In this document: one piece after another, positions 53,529-61,964 of the stretch
How positions within the stretch are numbered: the first letter of the stretch is position 1
How the letters are laid out: each line of letters begins with the position of its first letter
NCBI GenBank assembly: GCA_020632635.1
Contig: JACKFE010000002.1
Coordinates: 248,001-312,000, forward strand
Length of the DNA: 64,000 nt
Direction of reading: 5' to 3'
Source of the DNA: Nitrospiraceae bacterium
GTDB taxonomy: Bacteria > Nitrospirota > Nitrospiria > Nitrospirales > UBA8639
The notes under the pieces: generated by a model
Seen by the model: only the letters and a program-made list of their open reading frames with translations
Databases searched by the model: none
Told to the model about the DNA's origin: nothing
Program-made: the position numbers and the translations under genes

Positions 53529-54088
53529 ACAAGGGCTGGCAGATCACCCTCATACTCGTGCTCTTTGGACTCTTCGCCTTGTTCTACCAAGGCCTATGGG
53601 GCGATCCGCGCCATATTCCAACCGTATTGATCGGCACGCCAGCGGCCACATTCGAAGGTCCCGATGTCGAAACCGGACAGACCATCTCACTGGATCAATT
53701 CAAAGGCAAAGTCGTGCTGCTCAATTTTTGGGCTTCCTGGTGCTATGAATGCAAAGTGGAGCATGAAGATATTTTGCGACTCCATCAGGCCTTCAAAGAC
53801 AACCCCGACTTTGTCATGCTGGGCGTCAATTATCAGGACAAATTACCGGATGCTCAAAAATACCTGAAGGACTTCGGCACCACGTTTTCCCATGTGCGCG
53901 ATGTCAAAGGGCAACTGGCCATCGATTATGGAGTCTATGGCGTTCCCGAAACCTTTGTCATCGACAAGGAAGGCATCATCCGGTTCAAATATGTCGGCCC
54001 TGTCATGGGACCGGTCTATACCAACTTAACGGAACACGTCATTCGGCCGTTACTGAACTCCCAACCTCTCGCTTCCACTCCCTCATGA
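53525..54088 (+). CDS. ccmG: Thiol:disulfide interchange protein CcmG/DsbE
   Basis: A 187-residue membrane-tethered thioredoxin-like protein, N-terminal anchor WQITLILVLFGLFALFYQG, active site NFWASWCYECKVEH, and the C-terminal GVPETFVIDKEGIIRFKYVGP family motif. It reduces apocytochrome c thiols. The start at 53525 overlaps the ccmF stop; stop overlaps the ccmH ATG. Confidence 0.95.
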   Translation: MNKGWQITLILVLFGLFALFYQGLWGDPRHIPTVLIGTPAATFEGPDVETGQTISLDQFKGKVVLLNFWASWCYECKVEHEDILRLHQAFKDNPDFVMLGVNYQDKLPDAQKYLKDFGTTFSHVRDVKGQLAIDYGVYGVPETFVIDKEGIIRFKYVGPVMGPVYTNLTEHVIRPLLNSQPLASTPS

Positions 54089-54549
54089 TGATTCGCGCCG
54101 CACTACTCCTACTCATCCTCTTCACATTTCTTCCCTCGGTGTTTGCCGATGAAGTGGGGGAAACCGCTCTCGACGTTCAGGTCCGGGAAATCGCCAAAAC
54201 GCTTCGATGCACGGTCTGTCAGACGGAAAATATCTGGGAATCTGGAGCCCCCTTAGCCAAACAAATGCGGGATGCCATTCGTGAGCGCTTGGAACTGGGA
54301 CAAACCGAGCCAGAAATTCGTGCCTACTTTCTGAGCCGTTATGGGGACTACATCTTGATGGAGCCTCCCAAACATGGCGTCAACTGGCTGATTTGGGTAG
54401 CCCCATTCATCCTACTTCTGGTCGGTGGATTTTTTCTCTATAAAGAAGTCGTGCATTGGGTGAAGGATACCCCGACACCACCGACCCAACCCCTGCAACC
54501 CTTAGACGACCAGGCCCGGAAACGCCTCGAACGGGAATTGGAATCCTAA
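54085..54549 (+). CDS. ccmH: Cytochrome c-type biogenesis protein CcmH
   Basis: A 154-residue exported protein with a signal peptide (ALLLLILFTFLPSVFA), the conserved LRCTVCQTENIWES redox motif and a three-helix bundle, then a single C-terminal helix (LIWVAPFILLLVGGFFLY). It presents reduced apocytochrome to CcmF. Starts with an ATG overlapping the ccmG stop. Confidence 0.95.
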   Translation: MMIRAALLLLILFTFLPSVFADEVGETALDVQVREIAKTLRCTVCQTENIWESGAPLAKQMRDAIRERLELGQTEPEIRAYFLSRYGDYILMEPPKHGVNWLIWVAPFILLLVGGFFLYKEVVHWVKDTPTPPTQPLQPLDDQARKRLERELES

Positions 54550-54565
54550 CCCCATCAGAGATACC

Positions 54566-55489
54566 ATGTCCCCGATTCTCTCTTTTCTCTTCCCACTCAT
54601 TGTAATCCTGACCATTGTGCTGTTTGCCTTGACCATCCCCTTTTGGCGGAAGGATCCCTCGCCCATCTCTTTTGCGCAGGATGACGATCGGGCACAAGAA
54701 CAGGCCGATCTCCAAGTCGAACGGGAAACGCTCGCGCGCTCCCTCCAAGAACTGGAAATGGAAGTGACCCAGGGACGGATGGAACGAGTGGACTATGAAC
54801 GGCTGAAAGCCACCGATGAGCGACGCCTTCTCCAGGTATTAGACCGCTTGGAGGAACTGAAGGAAATGGAAGCCTCTCCCGCCGCAGAACTCGCTTCCGG
54901 AACAACCCGTCGGGGTGGATGGGGACGGGCAATCGCATCAGGATCCATAGTTCTGTTGGCCTCGTTAGGCATTTATGGCCTGTTGCAGTTCCAACAGGGC
55001 CAACGCATTCTGGAAGCGCAGGAACGCATGGGCGGTGGACCGAATCCGCTGGAAATGGTGGCCAAACTCGAAGCCCGCCTCAAGGAAAACCCAGATGACT
55101 TGCAGGGACAAATCATGGCGGGCCGTTCCTATCAAGCCTTGGACCGGCTGCCGGAAGCGAAAAAAGCCTGGGAGAAAGTCTTGGAACTCGACCCGAAACA
55201 GAACGAAGCCCATTACAATTTGGGTGTGGCCATGATTGAGACCAGAAAATTCGATGACCCCGAACTCTTCAAGGAAGCCCTGGCACATTTCGACGTGGTC
55301 CTGAAAGACCTTCCCAATCAACCGGCGGTCAATTGGTACCGTGGCTTGGCGTTATGGTATCTGGACCGGAAACAGGAAACCGATGCCGCGTGGACTCTCG
55401 CCAGCCAAAACATGGAACCCGGCAGCAAAGACGCCGAGTTCGTCAAAGACGCCCTCACCAAACTCCGCGCCGGCCAAGTGCCGTTTTAG
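54566..55489 (+). CDS. ccmI: CcmI-like TPR protein of cytochrome c maturation
   Basis: A 307-residue protein with an N-terminal helix (FPLIVILTIVLFALTIPFW), a second helix (GSIVLLASLGIYGLLQF) and TPR units (LEARLKENPDDLQGQIMAGRSYQAL, WEKVLELDPKQNEAHYNLGVAM) as in the CcmI apocytochrome-binding subunit. The order matches CcmI fused after CcmH. The final 35 coding bases of this gene (55452-55486) are duplicated, with four mismatches, at 57610-57644 on the far side of the next gene. Confidence 0.88.
   Translation: MSPILSFLFPLIVILTIVLFALTIPFWRKDPSPISFAQDDDRAQEQADLQVERETLARSLQELEMEVTQGRMERVDYERLKATDERRLLQVLDRLEELKEMEASPAAELASGTTRRGGWGRAIASGSIVLLASLGIYGLLQFQQGQRILEAQERMGGGPNPLEMVAKLEARLKENPDDLQGQIMAGRSYQALDRLPEAKKAWEKVLELDPKQNEAHYNLGVAMIETRKFDDPELFKEALAHFDVVLKDLPNQPAVNWYRGLALWYLDRKQETDAAWTLASQNMEPGSKDAEFVKDALTKLRAGQVPF
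55452..55486 (+). repeat. Left copy of 35-bp direct repeat flanking the ATPase-nuclease gene
   Basis: The 3' end of ccmI, from CCCTCACC to GTGCCGTTT. It matches 57610-57644 at 31 of 35 positions in the same orientation. Together the pair brackets the AT-rich gene, as attachment sites do when an element enters the 3' end of a coding gene. Confidence 0.75.
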
Positions 55490-55526
55490 TTTGAATTTTC
55501 CCTAAATCTTAAAATTTAAAAAGACA

Positions 55527-57533
55527 TTAAGAGATTTGACGAATTGTTTTATCATAAATACCTTGGATATGAGCTTCTTTCACTTTTCCATTTAACGATT
55601 GCCTAAGAAAAACCATTAAATCTTTCTCAGTAATTAATAGCACAATTCCATCAGTCTCTAAACTAATCCGTTTGATATGGTCAAAATAATGATTTTTTAT
55701 GTCACCACGAAATACAAGAGCGACAAATTTCCCTCCACTCCTAGACATATAATAGGCAGCTTGATGAAAATCATCCGCCTTTAAATCATCATAATTTTTA
55801 CACTCCCAAATGACCTGCACTGCTTGATAACGTGATCTCACCCTCTCCCAGAAACCTGCATTTGAGACATTTGAGGCCACCCAATCTCGAATTATGGTTC
55901 CATCCACTTCTCTTACCTTAGTCTCCACATTTACTAACGATCTATAAAAACATAATCGGATTACTTCTCCAACTATGTCTTCAAATTTGCTTTGACCAGG
56001 TCTCCCTTTCTCCAGAGATTTTAAATCAACCGAAAGTTGCTCCAATTTTGATTGATACCCATCCATTGAGTATTCTTGAGGAAAGTCAATGATTATCCCC
56101 TCCTCCTTCAAGGATAATTCATGGCTTAAATCAGCTACAATTGCATCCTGTAGATTCAAAGCATCTACATAGGAAGGGTGGACAACTACCCTTGTGTTAC
56201 CAGTAATTTTTGGTGGATTTGTTGACCTAACTCCCATAGATCTAAACTCCACTTCGGCTTCATTCCGAATTCCCCAAAAACCCACATTGTAAAGAATTTC
56301 AATAAACTTTTCTGGGCTAACATAAAGATAAATCCACGATTGACAAAACCGTTGAACCTCTTGATCAACAAGCAATTTCTTAATAAGAGCATCAACACCA
56401 GAAACAGTATACTCTTTTCCTAGCCCATAAAATCGAGAAAGAACTATTTGAATTTGTGGGTAGTTTTCCGAATATTCATCTCCTAGATCCTTAAGGCGGC
56501 TTTGAGAAAATCTTCGCTTGGCTTCTTCCAAATCCTCCAAAGTTACTCTTGGCCGAAGATGAGCCTGGGCCGATTCCACAGCAAAAGTACAATAAGTCAG
56601 AATATCCCTGGGACGCTCCTGGCAATAGACAAAGACTTTTTCCCTCGATGAAAAAGTTGGGGTACTTTCGAAAAAATAATCCCAGGTCTCTCCCCCTAAT
56701 GGAAGCCTTGTATTAAACGGTAGATTTAACCGTCGCTCTACCAATTCCAATAACAGCTCTTTTGACCAATCTAAAGAAATTACGCAAGTTTCAAGTCTAG
56801 AAAATTCGTTATCAATTTGCCGGACTCGCTCAAATATATTTTCACGTAAAAATAACAACGGCCTAAAAAATGTAGCTTGGCTAGAAATTTCAATGCATGC
56901 ATGCATAAGAGCCATCAGAAATAAAACTGACTTATCTGACCCGTCCCAAGCTTCATCAATTCGATCAATCATTAATATAGCTTGCAAGCCATGTTTGTTG
57001 GCCAAACCATCCGCTTCGGAAAGGATTTCCTTGCTTTTGCTCATTTGCTTCAACCAATCTTTTTCGTTACCAGAATTCAGTGAGGTATAAGCGTCCTCTA
57101 GAAATTTTAAAAATCTGCCATCGAAATCAAAATCTTCAATAAAATTTCTCTCCCGCGTAAGAGAAGATGGAAAATTAGTAAACCCCACAAAACTTTTGGC
57201 AACCCAAAATGAAAGTGCCTCGTCGGTTAAAGCCCGTCGCAAACAAGACATTAATGTCTTAAATGGTTTTTGTCTGCTATCCCTTAAATCTTCAATAGGG
57301 ATTTGGATAGTATCTGGAACTAACAACTGGGGATGAAGAGGAAAAGCAAATTTTGGAAAACAATGCTCCAAATAATAGGTAATAGCAGTTTTACCTGTCC
57401 TCGCCTTCCAACAAAAAACATTTTGCGCGGTAGTGGGTCCTCCGTTAAAGATAAAAGAGCCACAGCCGGAAGTCATTAACCCCATAAAGCCCCAAACCAG
57501 CAAGATACACATGAACCTAACATCCTGACCCAT
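55527..57533 (-). CDS. P-loop ATPase fused to PD-(D/E)XK-like nuclease, candidate defence protein
   Basis: A 668-residue protein in clearly AT-rich DNA, unlike its neighbours. The N-terminal ATPase has KARTGKT (Gly47, Lys48, Thr49; the first Gly of Walker A is absent) and Walker B ILMIDRIDEAW (Asp190, Asp193), plus a QERPRDILTYCTF segment that resembles large bacterial P-loop ATPases of the STAND/KAP-like type. About residues 540-640 look like a restriction-endonuclease fold: acidic residues at IRDWVAS (Asp550) and the E-x-K of VIWECKNYDD (Glu577, Lys579). It starts at the ATG 57531-57533 with CGGGAGA about 8 bases upstream. Direct repeats at both sides suggest it was inserted. An anti-phage or plasmid-defence role is inferred from this architecture and context. 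Confidence 0.75.
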   Translation of the reverse strand: MGQDVRFMCILLVWGFMGLMTSGCGSFIFNGGPTTAQNVFCWKARTGKTAITYYLEHCFPKFAFPLHPQLLVPDTIQIPIEDLRDSRQKPFKTLMSCLRRALTDEALSFWVAKSFVGFTNFPSSLTRERNFIEDFDFDGRFLKFLEDAYTSLNSGNEKDWLKQMSKSKEILSEADGLANKHGLQAILMIDRIDEAWDGSDKSVLFLMALMHACIEISSQATFFRPLLFLRENIFERVRQIDNEFSRLETCVISLDWSKELLLELVERRLNLPFNTRLPLGGETWDYFFESTPTFSSREKVFVYCQERPRDILTYCTFAVESAQAHLRPRVTLEDLEEAKRRFSQSRLKDLGDEYSENYPQIQIVLSRFYGLGKEYTVSGVDALIKKLLVDQEVQRFCQSWIYLYVSPEKFIEILYNVGFWGIRNEAEVEFRSMGVRSTNPPKITGNTRVVVHPSYVDALNLQDAIVADLSHELSLKEEGIIIDFPQEYSMDGYQSKLEQLSVDLKSLEKGRPGQSKFEDIVGEVIRLCFYRSLVNVETKVREVDGTIIRDWVASNVSNAGFWERVRSRYQAVQVIWECKNYDDLKADDFHQAAYYMSRSGGKFVALVFRGDIKNHYFDHIKRISLETDGIVLLITEKDLMVFLRQSLNGKVKEAHIQGIYDKTIRQIS

Positions 57534-57609
57534 AAAGATGTTCTCCCGGCTAACCTTGCCAATAATCTACTCTCCACAGGGATCGAAGCCTGTTGCCTAT
57601 CAAAAGGCC

Positions 57610-57644
57610 CCCTCACCACACTCCGCGTCAGCCAAGTGCCATTT
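57610..57644 (+). repeat. Right copy of 35-bp direct repeat of the ccmI 3' end
   Basis: Imperfect duplicate of 55452-55486, with mismatches at four positions, starting CCCTCACC and ending GTGCCATTT. It lies just upstream of the ATPase-nuclease gene on its 5' side and ends 15 bases before the CopD-like stop. The bases before and after it do not resemble ccmI. Confidence 0.75.
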
Positions 57645-57658
57645 GAACATTTTTTGAT

Positions 57659-58138
57659 TTACAGGGATGTTAAATAGGCCGCGATGAGGAGGACACCCAG
57701 ACTGAGGCCTACGATAGCCCGTTGCACCCAGATGACTTTGGCGGACAACAGCAGAGCGGCCGAATCCTCAATTTTCTTTTTTCCGCCACCGCCGTACGGG
57801 TCGATGATCAGGTCATGGACAAAGATAAGCCCTCCGACAATGGCGAACACGAACAATTTCAACATCATGACCAATCCCCAGCCCGACTCAATACGGGCCG
57901 AGCCGCTCTCATCCAGCAACTGTGAGGCGCCGGTCAGGATCACGGTAAACAGGCTCACCCATCCCACCGTCTTAAAACGATTGCCGATTTTCTTCACCAA
58001 ATCCAGCCCATCAGGAGAAGGGATTTTGGTTCGGCCTTCCGTTAAACTAGGGCGAAGAGCCAACAGCACAAACATCCAGCCACCCAAGAACGTCATGGCA
58101 GCCAGTAAATGTATCCACGTCACCACATAGGCAGGCAT
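57659..58138 (-). CDS. CopD-like integral membrane protein
   Basis: A 159-residue protein of four helices (VVTWIHLLAAMTFLGGWMF, TVGWVSLFTVILTGASQL, GLVMMLKLFVFAIVGGLIFVHD, AIVGLSLGVLLIAAYL). The early His with WxHxLA pattern and the general layout fit the copper-resistance CopD/DUF2269-type family that handles small ligands or heme at the membrane. It starts at 58138 with an ATG and a GAGAG site upstream. Function here is unknown. Confidence 0.7.
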   Translation of the reverse strand: MPAYVVTWIHLLAAMTFLGGWMFVLLALRPSLTEGRTKIPSPDGLDLVKKIGNRFKTVGWVSLFTVILTGASQLLDESGSARIESGWGLVMMLKLFVFAIVGGLIFVHDLIIDPYGGGGKKKIEDSAALLLSAKVIWVQRAIVGLSLGVLLIAAYLTSL

Positions 58139-58234
58139 CGCATCTCTCCTTGGCAGACAACATCACATGAAGGTGAAAACCTCAAAGGGCTTGTTGAATA
58201 ATACGAATTTCAAAAGCCATATTTCCCCCCTATG

Positions 58235-58376
58235 CCCTCGGGTATCAACTCCGAGGGGCGGTTCAAAAAAGTTCGTTCAGCAAGGCCGCAGCCATTTTTC
58301 TGCGCGGAGCGTATGAATCATACGTGAGCACAGAAAAATGGCGAGAACGCCGCTGACGGATTTTTTCAACCGCCCC
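58235..58376. repeat. Long imperfect palindrome in the CopD-methyltransferase gap
   Basis: Inverted-repeat structure of about 140 bases. The outer arms GGGGCGGTTCAAAAAA (58255-58270) and TTTTTTCAACCGCCCC (58361-58376) pair with one mismatch; inner matches include CATTTTTCTG with CAGAAAAATG and CGTATGA with TCATACG. A further CCCTCGG/CCGAGGG hairpin abuts it at 58236-58257. This is the look of a dispersed palindromic element, probably present elsewhere in the genome. It occupies most of a 398-base gap (58139-58536) in which no gene is seen. Confidence 0.7.
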
Positions 58377-58536
58377 CCCAATGATACCGACTGACCCGTA
58401 GAAAGACCACTCCGAAAACACGTGGGGCTTTCAGAGCGAAAAGACAATCCGCTATGGTGATGGCTTCGAAAAACCATCGCCTCACCGGCTCACCAGGTGA
58501 CTCGGTACCAAGCCCAAAAAAAGGAGAGGAATCCTC

Positions 58537-59202
58537 ATGAAGGTCGCGCCTTCCCTCATTGCTTCTCGACTTCCGCATGGTATGCTCCTGCTACTTCTCG
58601 CTGCCTTCCTGTCGGTCTGGACGATAGAACCGGCATTTGGAGCCCCACAGGATCAAGAACGGTGGAATCACAAATACGACACGGACAATTATCTCTTCGG
58701 GCGAGACCCGATTCCGTTCTTGAAAGACCACATCGACCTCCTGCCCAAAGGCAAGGCCCTGGACCTGGCCATGGGCGAAGGACGCAATGGGGTCTATCTG
58801 GCGACACAGGGATTTGAGGTGACGGGGGTGGATATTTCCGAGACCGGGCTTCACAAAGCTCAAGCCTTAGCATCAGAAAAGGGGGTACCACTCACCACCC
58901 TCCTCGCCGACCTGGAACAGTATGAGATCCCTCCAAACACCTTCGATGTCATCATCTGCACCTATTACCTGCAGCGGGACTTGTTTCCCAAAATCGCCGC
59001 GGCGCTCAAACCGGGCGGCATGGTCTTAATTGAAACCTATACTATGGACCATCTGCAGTACCGCCCAACCTTCAACCCAGCCTACCTGCTGGAACCCAAT
59101 GAATTACTCGGGTTACTGCCCGGACTGCGAGTATCACGGTATCAGGACGTGGATGACGGACATACGGCCTTTGCCAGTATCCTGGCTCAAAAACCGCACT
59201 AA
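58537..59202 (+). CDS. Class I SAM-dependent methyltransferase with a signal-peptide-like N-terminus
   Basis: A 221-residue protein similar to TehB-like tellurite-resistance methyltransferases: ALDLAMGEGRNGVYLA is motif I, VTGVDISETGLHKA follows, and the acidic post-motif DLEQYEIPPNTFDVIICTYYLQ. Oddly the first 40 residues (RLPHGMLLLLLAAFLSVWTIEPAFGA) read as a strong signal peptide with AFGA as a likely cleavage site. The start ATG has AAGGAGAGGA just upstream. SAM enzymes are normally cytoplasmic, so either the protein is exported apo or the anchor keeps it on the inner membrane. The target is unknown. Confidence 0.75.
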   Translation: MKVAPSLIASRLPHGMLLLLLAAFLSVWTIEPAFGAPQDQERWNHKYDTDNYLFGRDPIPFLKDHIDLLPKGKALDLAMGEGRNGVYLATQGFEVTGVDISETGLHKAQALASEKGVPLTTLLADLEQYEIPPNTFDVIICTYYLQRDLFPKIAAALKPGGMVLIETYTMDHLQYRPTFNPAYLLEPNELLGLLPGLRVSRYQDVDDGHTAFASILAQKPH

Positions 59203-59373
59203 CTCATGATTCCCAGGTTCAACGCCTTATGTGCGCCTGACCTGCCCTGGCAGGGGATCTTTCTACCGATTCCCGGTTGCGGCCTTTTGAAGCAATGGGG
59301 TACCCTTGCAACGTCGTTTTGCGTGGCCGTCCCGACGGGATGGCTCGGTCCGTAACCATGAGGATTGCATTGC

Positions 59374-60897
59374 ATGCCTGAAGCAGCTGCCTCTCCATCG
59401 CCCATAACCGATCCGTGGTCGGATGCCATGCCTCAAGCCCTGGAAGGAGAGATCCTCAATCAGCGCGCCTGGCGGATGCCGGATATCGTCATCTACCAGC
59501 ACGGCCCCGAAGAATGGTGGGTCGCCCCATTGGATGAAGAACTGCCCCTCGTCCGCCTCAACCGGATGGGAGCCTCCCTGTTAGGGGCCATGGACGGCCG
59601 GACCACCATTGGCGCACTACTGAATCAATTTGGGAAATGGGTCTGCAGTCCCCATCACCTCAATGGCCGTTGGCACCTGGAACGATGGGCCACCCCTCGG
59701 TTTTCCCTGGCCTACTATGGGACCGAACCCCCGAGCGGGCATAGTGCCGAGGCCAAATGGGACCTGTTACTCCAAAAAGTGCGGGAAGGCTGGCACCAAA
59801 ATGTCAAAGCCGAAACCGAAGACCATCTGTCCAAATTCCACGTCCAGGGGATTCAAGGCCCCCACGGGCATTTTGAAATTATCGAAACCACCGTCTCCCA
59901 TCTCTTCCGCGAACCCTGCGAAGCCATGCAAGGCCTGACCTATGGCCGCTTGCTGGGCAAAACCCTTCGCCAAATGGGCTGGCTCTCGCCCAAACCCACA
60001 CACATCGTGGAAGTGGGAGCCGGACTGGGCTATGTCTCCAAGGAATTGGCCGGGGAATTATCGACTGAAGAACGGCAGGGCATCGCCTATACCTTTTTGG
60101 ATTTAACCCGTCCATTTCTGGGCTCCCAAACCTCATTAGCCAGGCAAGCGGGATGGCACGCCACCGGCATCCAAGCCAATGCGGAGTGTCTCCCCATTGC
60201 CAGCGGATCGGTGGATCTGATCATCGACAATGAGAACTTGGCCGATATGACCCCGGTGCACTTGTCCGAAGAAGAGCTCCTCACGTTTAAGGGCGCCACT
60301 CCCCAACATGACGACGCCTTGCATTTAATCCGGCGCATGCGTCTGCCACTGATTCCGCCCTTCCCGGATGAGGTCATTTTCAATTATGGCGCCATGCAAT
60401 TTTTGCAGGAAGCCTGGCGCGTCTTAAAACCAGGAGGGCGGGCGATCCTCATCGAATTCGGCATCGAGCAGGACTGGCCCTCTCCTGTGCGCTTACCAGG
60501 CCATACCGAATATGAAGTGCAATTCAGCCACTTACGTCACGCCGCAAAATGGCTGGGCTTTCGAGAACAATACTGCACCCTGCCACAACTGTTGGGGATG
60601 AAACGGGATACCCAAGTCCTCTGCACCGGCGCGGCCTATACCCTGCGGCGATTCTGCCAGGAACTCAAGAAACCGTTCTCTGTCCGCGCGTATACCGAAC
60701 GCGAACTCAAAACCGCTCTGGGAGACCTGCACCGCAACATCAACGGCCTGCATTACCACAATGTGCTCGATCCGGCCTGGTTCGGCCTGTGGGATTTCAA
60801 AGTCCTGCTGGTGGAAAAACCGGGCGGGTTAGGCATAGGCCAACCCCCAGCCTTCAAAACTGCCGGCGGCGGCCTCCGCTGGTACACCCAACGGTAA
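59374..60897 (+). CDS. PqqD-like domain fused to SAM-dependent methyltransferase
   Basis: A 507-residue protein starting at the ATG with GAGG upstream (an in-frame TTG lies three codons earlier). The N-terminal 70-100 residues read like a PqqD/RRE-type peptide-binding domain (LPLVRLNRMGASLLGAMDGR). From about residue 215 comes a methyltransferase core: HIVEVGAGLGYVSKEL, DLIIDNENLADM, EAWRVLKPGGRAILIE. A C-terminal alpha-rich region follows. RRE-MTase fusions belong to peptide or amino-acid modifying systems, but no precursor peptide is recognised nearby. The neighbour at 58537 is another methyltransferase, 172 bp upstream, same strand. Confidence 0.68.
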   Translation: MPEAAASPSPITDPWSDAMPQALEGEILNQRAWRMPDIVIYQHGPEEWWVAPLDEELPLVRLNRMGASLLGAMDGRTTIGALLNQFGKWVCSPHHLNGRWHLERWATPRFSLAYYGTEPPSGHSAEAKWDLLLQKVREGWHQNVKAETEDHLSKFHVQGIQGPHGHFEIIETTVSHLFREPCEAMQGLTYGRLLGKTLRQMGWLSPKPTHIVEVGAGLGYVSKELAGELSTEERQGIAYTFLDLTRPFLGSQTSLARQAGWHATGIQANAECLPIASGSVDLIIDNENLADMTPVHLSEEELLTFKGATPQHDDALHLIRRMRLPLIPPFPDEVIFNYGAMQFLQEAWRVLKPGGRAILIEFGIEQDWPSPVRLPGHTEYEVQFSHLRHAAKWLGFREQYCTLPQLLGMKRDTQVLCTGAAYTLRRFCQELKKPFSVRAYTERELKTALGDLHRNINGLHYHNVLDPAWFGLWDFKVLLVEKPGGLGIGQPPAFKTAGGGLRWYTQR

Positions 60898-60986
60898 CTT
60901 CCCCCATCACAGCCATTCTTTCCTTTTTTCTTCCTCTTTGTAAGGGAAGGAACTACGTGAACGGTGGGACTGCTGCCTCAACCAGA

Positions 60987-61010
60987 TTCCGGCTTAAAAG
61001 CCTGCCGGAA
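60987..61010. repeat. Small REP-like inverted repeat
   Basis: TTCCGGC and GCCGGAA, a 7-bp stem with a 10-base loop, followed by TGACGAGTTC. The right arm plus that tail recurs at 61930-61946 as part of the duplicated segment flanking vapBC. It lies in the 362-base gap 60898-61259, which also holds a REP pair and an 80-base direct repeat. Confidence 0.55.
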
Positions 61011-61076
61011 TGACGAGTTCAGGTGGGTAGAATAATAGCCAGAAACAGCCCTCTGTTGGCTCATCACAATCAGTTT

Positions 61077-61133
61077 GTAGGGTGGGCACCGCCCACCGTC
61101 TCAAATGATATTGGCGGGCCATGCCCTCCCTAC
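61077..61133. repeat. REP pair (two hairpins) 1
   Basis: Two adjacent hairpins: GGTGGGCACCGCCCACC and GGCGGGCCATGCCCTCCC (one mismatch), preceded by GTAG and closed by CTAC. The same pattern occurs at 61965, 62149, 62769 and 63598, with a half copy at 62846. Confidence 0.85.
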
Positions 61134-61156
61134 CCATGCTTTCTACCTCTCAGTTG

Positions 61157-61236
61157 GTGTCCCAAGGAGACACATGAGCGCCAGACTAGCCTTTTCTCCT
61201 CCAACCCCAAATTCATCAAATGGCATGTTTGAGTTT
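61157..61236 (+). repeat. 80-bp direct repeat, left copy
   Basis: Matches 62069-62148 in the same orientation at nearly all positions, e.g. the shared ACCCCAAATTCATCAAAT and ATGTTTGAGTTT stretches. It is preceded by a REP pair, as the right copy is; the two units flank vapBC. Confidence 0.8.
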
Positions 61237-61259
61237 TTTAAAATGGAGCTTTAACAATC

Positions 61260-61652
61260 TCATTCGTTATCGGGAGAGAGATGGAACAACTCGGCAGGAT
61301 TGGCCACGGCAGCGAGCTTCTTATCCAGAGTCCACAATTGAAAATCATAGGCTCGGATGAAAGCGAGTAAAAAGGCATCAATCAGCCCCACCCCTTTCGA
61401 AAACCACCCATGATTAGCAGAGAGAGTCCCGGCCTCAACCCAGAGCCCCTCTTCCGGACGCTTTGGGAGGTTCGTCCAATACCCGACAATAATGGATCGT
61501 TCTCGTTCCGATTTAGCCCCTTGCAGCAGCTCGCCAAAGACACATTCCACGGCAACGACCTGCTGATGATCCAAGAGGGATCGAAACGGAAGAAAATAGG
61601 ACGGGCGTGATTTGAAAAATTCGACCCACACCGAGGTGTCAACGACAATCAT
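61260..61652 (-). CDS. vapC: VapC-family PIN-domain toxin
   Basis: RNase toxin of 130 residues with the four acidic positions of a PIN domain: MIVVDTSVWVEFF (Asp5), ECVFGELLQG (Glu), SKGVGLIDAFLLAF (Asp) and FQLWTLDKKL (Asp). It is coupled to the antitoxin: the ATGA overlap places the vapC start within the vapB stop. The pair is flanked by direct repeats, see 61004-61236 and 61930-62148. Confidence 0.9.
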   Translation of the reverse strand: MIVVDTSVWVEFFKSRPSYFLPFRSLLDHQQVVAVECVFGELLQGAKSERERSIIVGYWTNLPKRPEEGLWVEAGTLSANHGWFSKGVGLIDAFLLAFIRAYDFQLWTLDKKLAAVANPAELFHLSPDNE

Positions 61653-61864
61653 GATTGTCGATTCAACTTACGAATGCGGGAAGCGGTAAAGCCTTTTGAA
61701 AACTCAAGCGGACGATCTTGAACTTCAGAGGTTAACTTGGCAAGTTTCCTTAACCGAAGCCATTCCTCTAGTGCGAGCGTTAAGGACTCGGTCAGAGTCT
61801 GCCCCTTGGCGTGAGCCTTAACTTCTTCTACCAACTTGTCTGGCAATAATGCAGTCACCTTCAT
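61649..61864 (-). CDS. vapB: VapB-type antitoxin
   Basis: A 71-residue basic/acidic DNA-binding antitoxin, beginning MKVTALLPDKLVEEVKAH (ribbon-helix-helix type) and followed by LTESLTLALEEWLRL. The start is ATG 61862-61864; a longer open frame to 61984 reads through REP-derived codons and is not credible. It overlaps vapC by 4 bases and would autoregulate the pair. Confidence 0.85.
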   Translation of the reverse strand: MKVTALLPDKLVEEVKAHAKGQTLTESLTLALEEWLRLRKLAKLTSEVQDRPLEFSKGFTASRIRKLNRQS

Positions 61865-61964
61865 ACGATCTATAATACGATGATGAATCTGATCTTGCAA
61901 GACTGAACAAAGATTCCGACTAATGACTGGCCGGAATGACGAGTTCGGATGGGCAGGTAATTTT

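Noticed and set aside
57465..57533. Lipoprotein-like signal at the start of the ATPase-nuclease protein (LMTSGC)
   Set aside because: The -3 position does not fit a lipobox, and export of a P-loop ATPase with a nuclease domain makes no sense; the hydrophobic stretch more likely packs in the ATPase fold.
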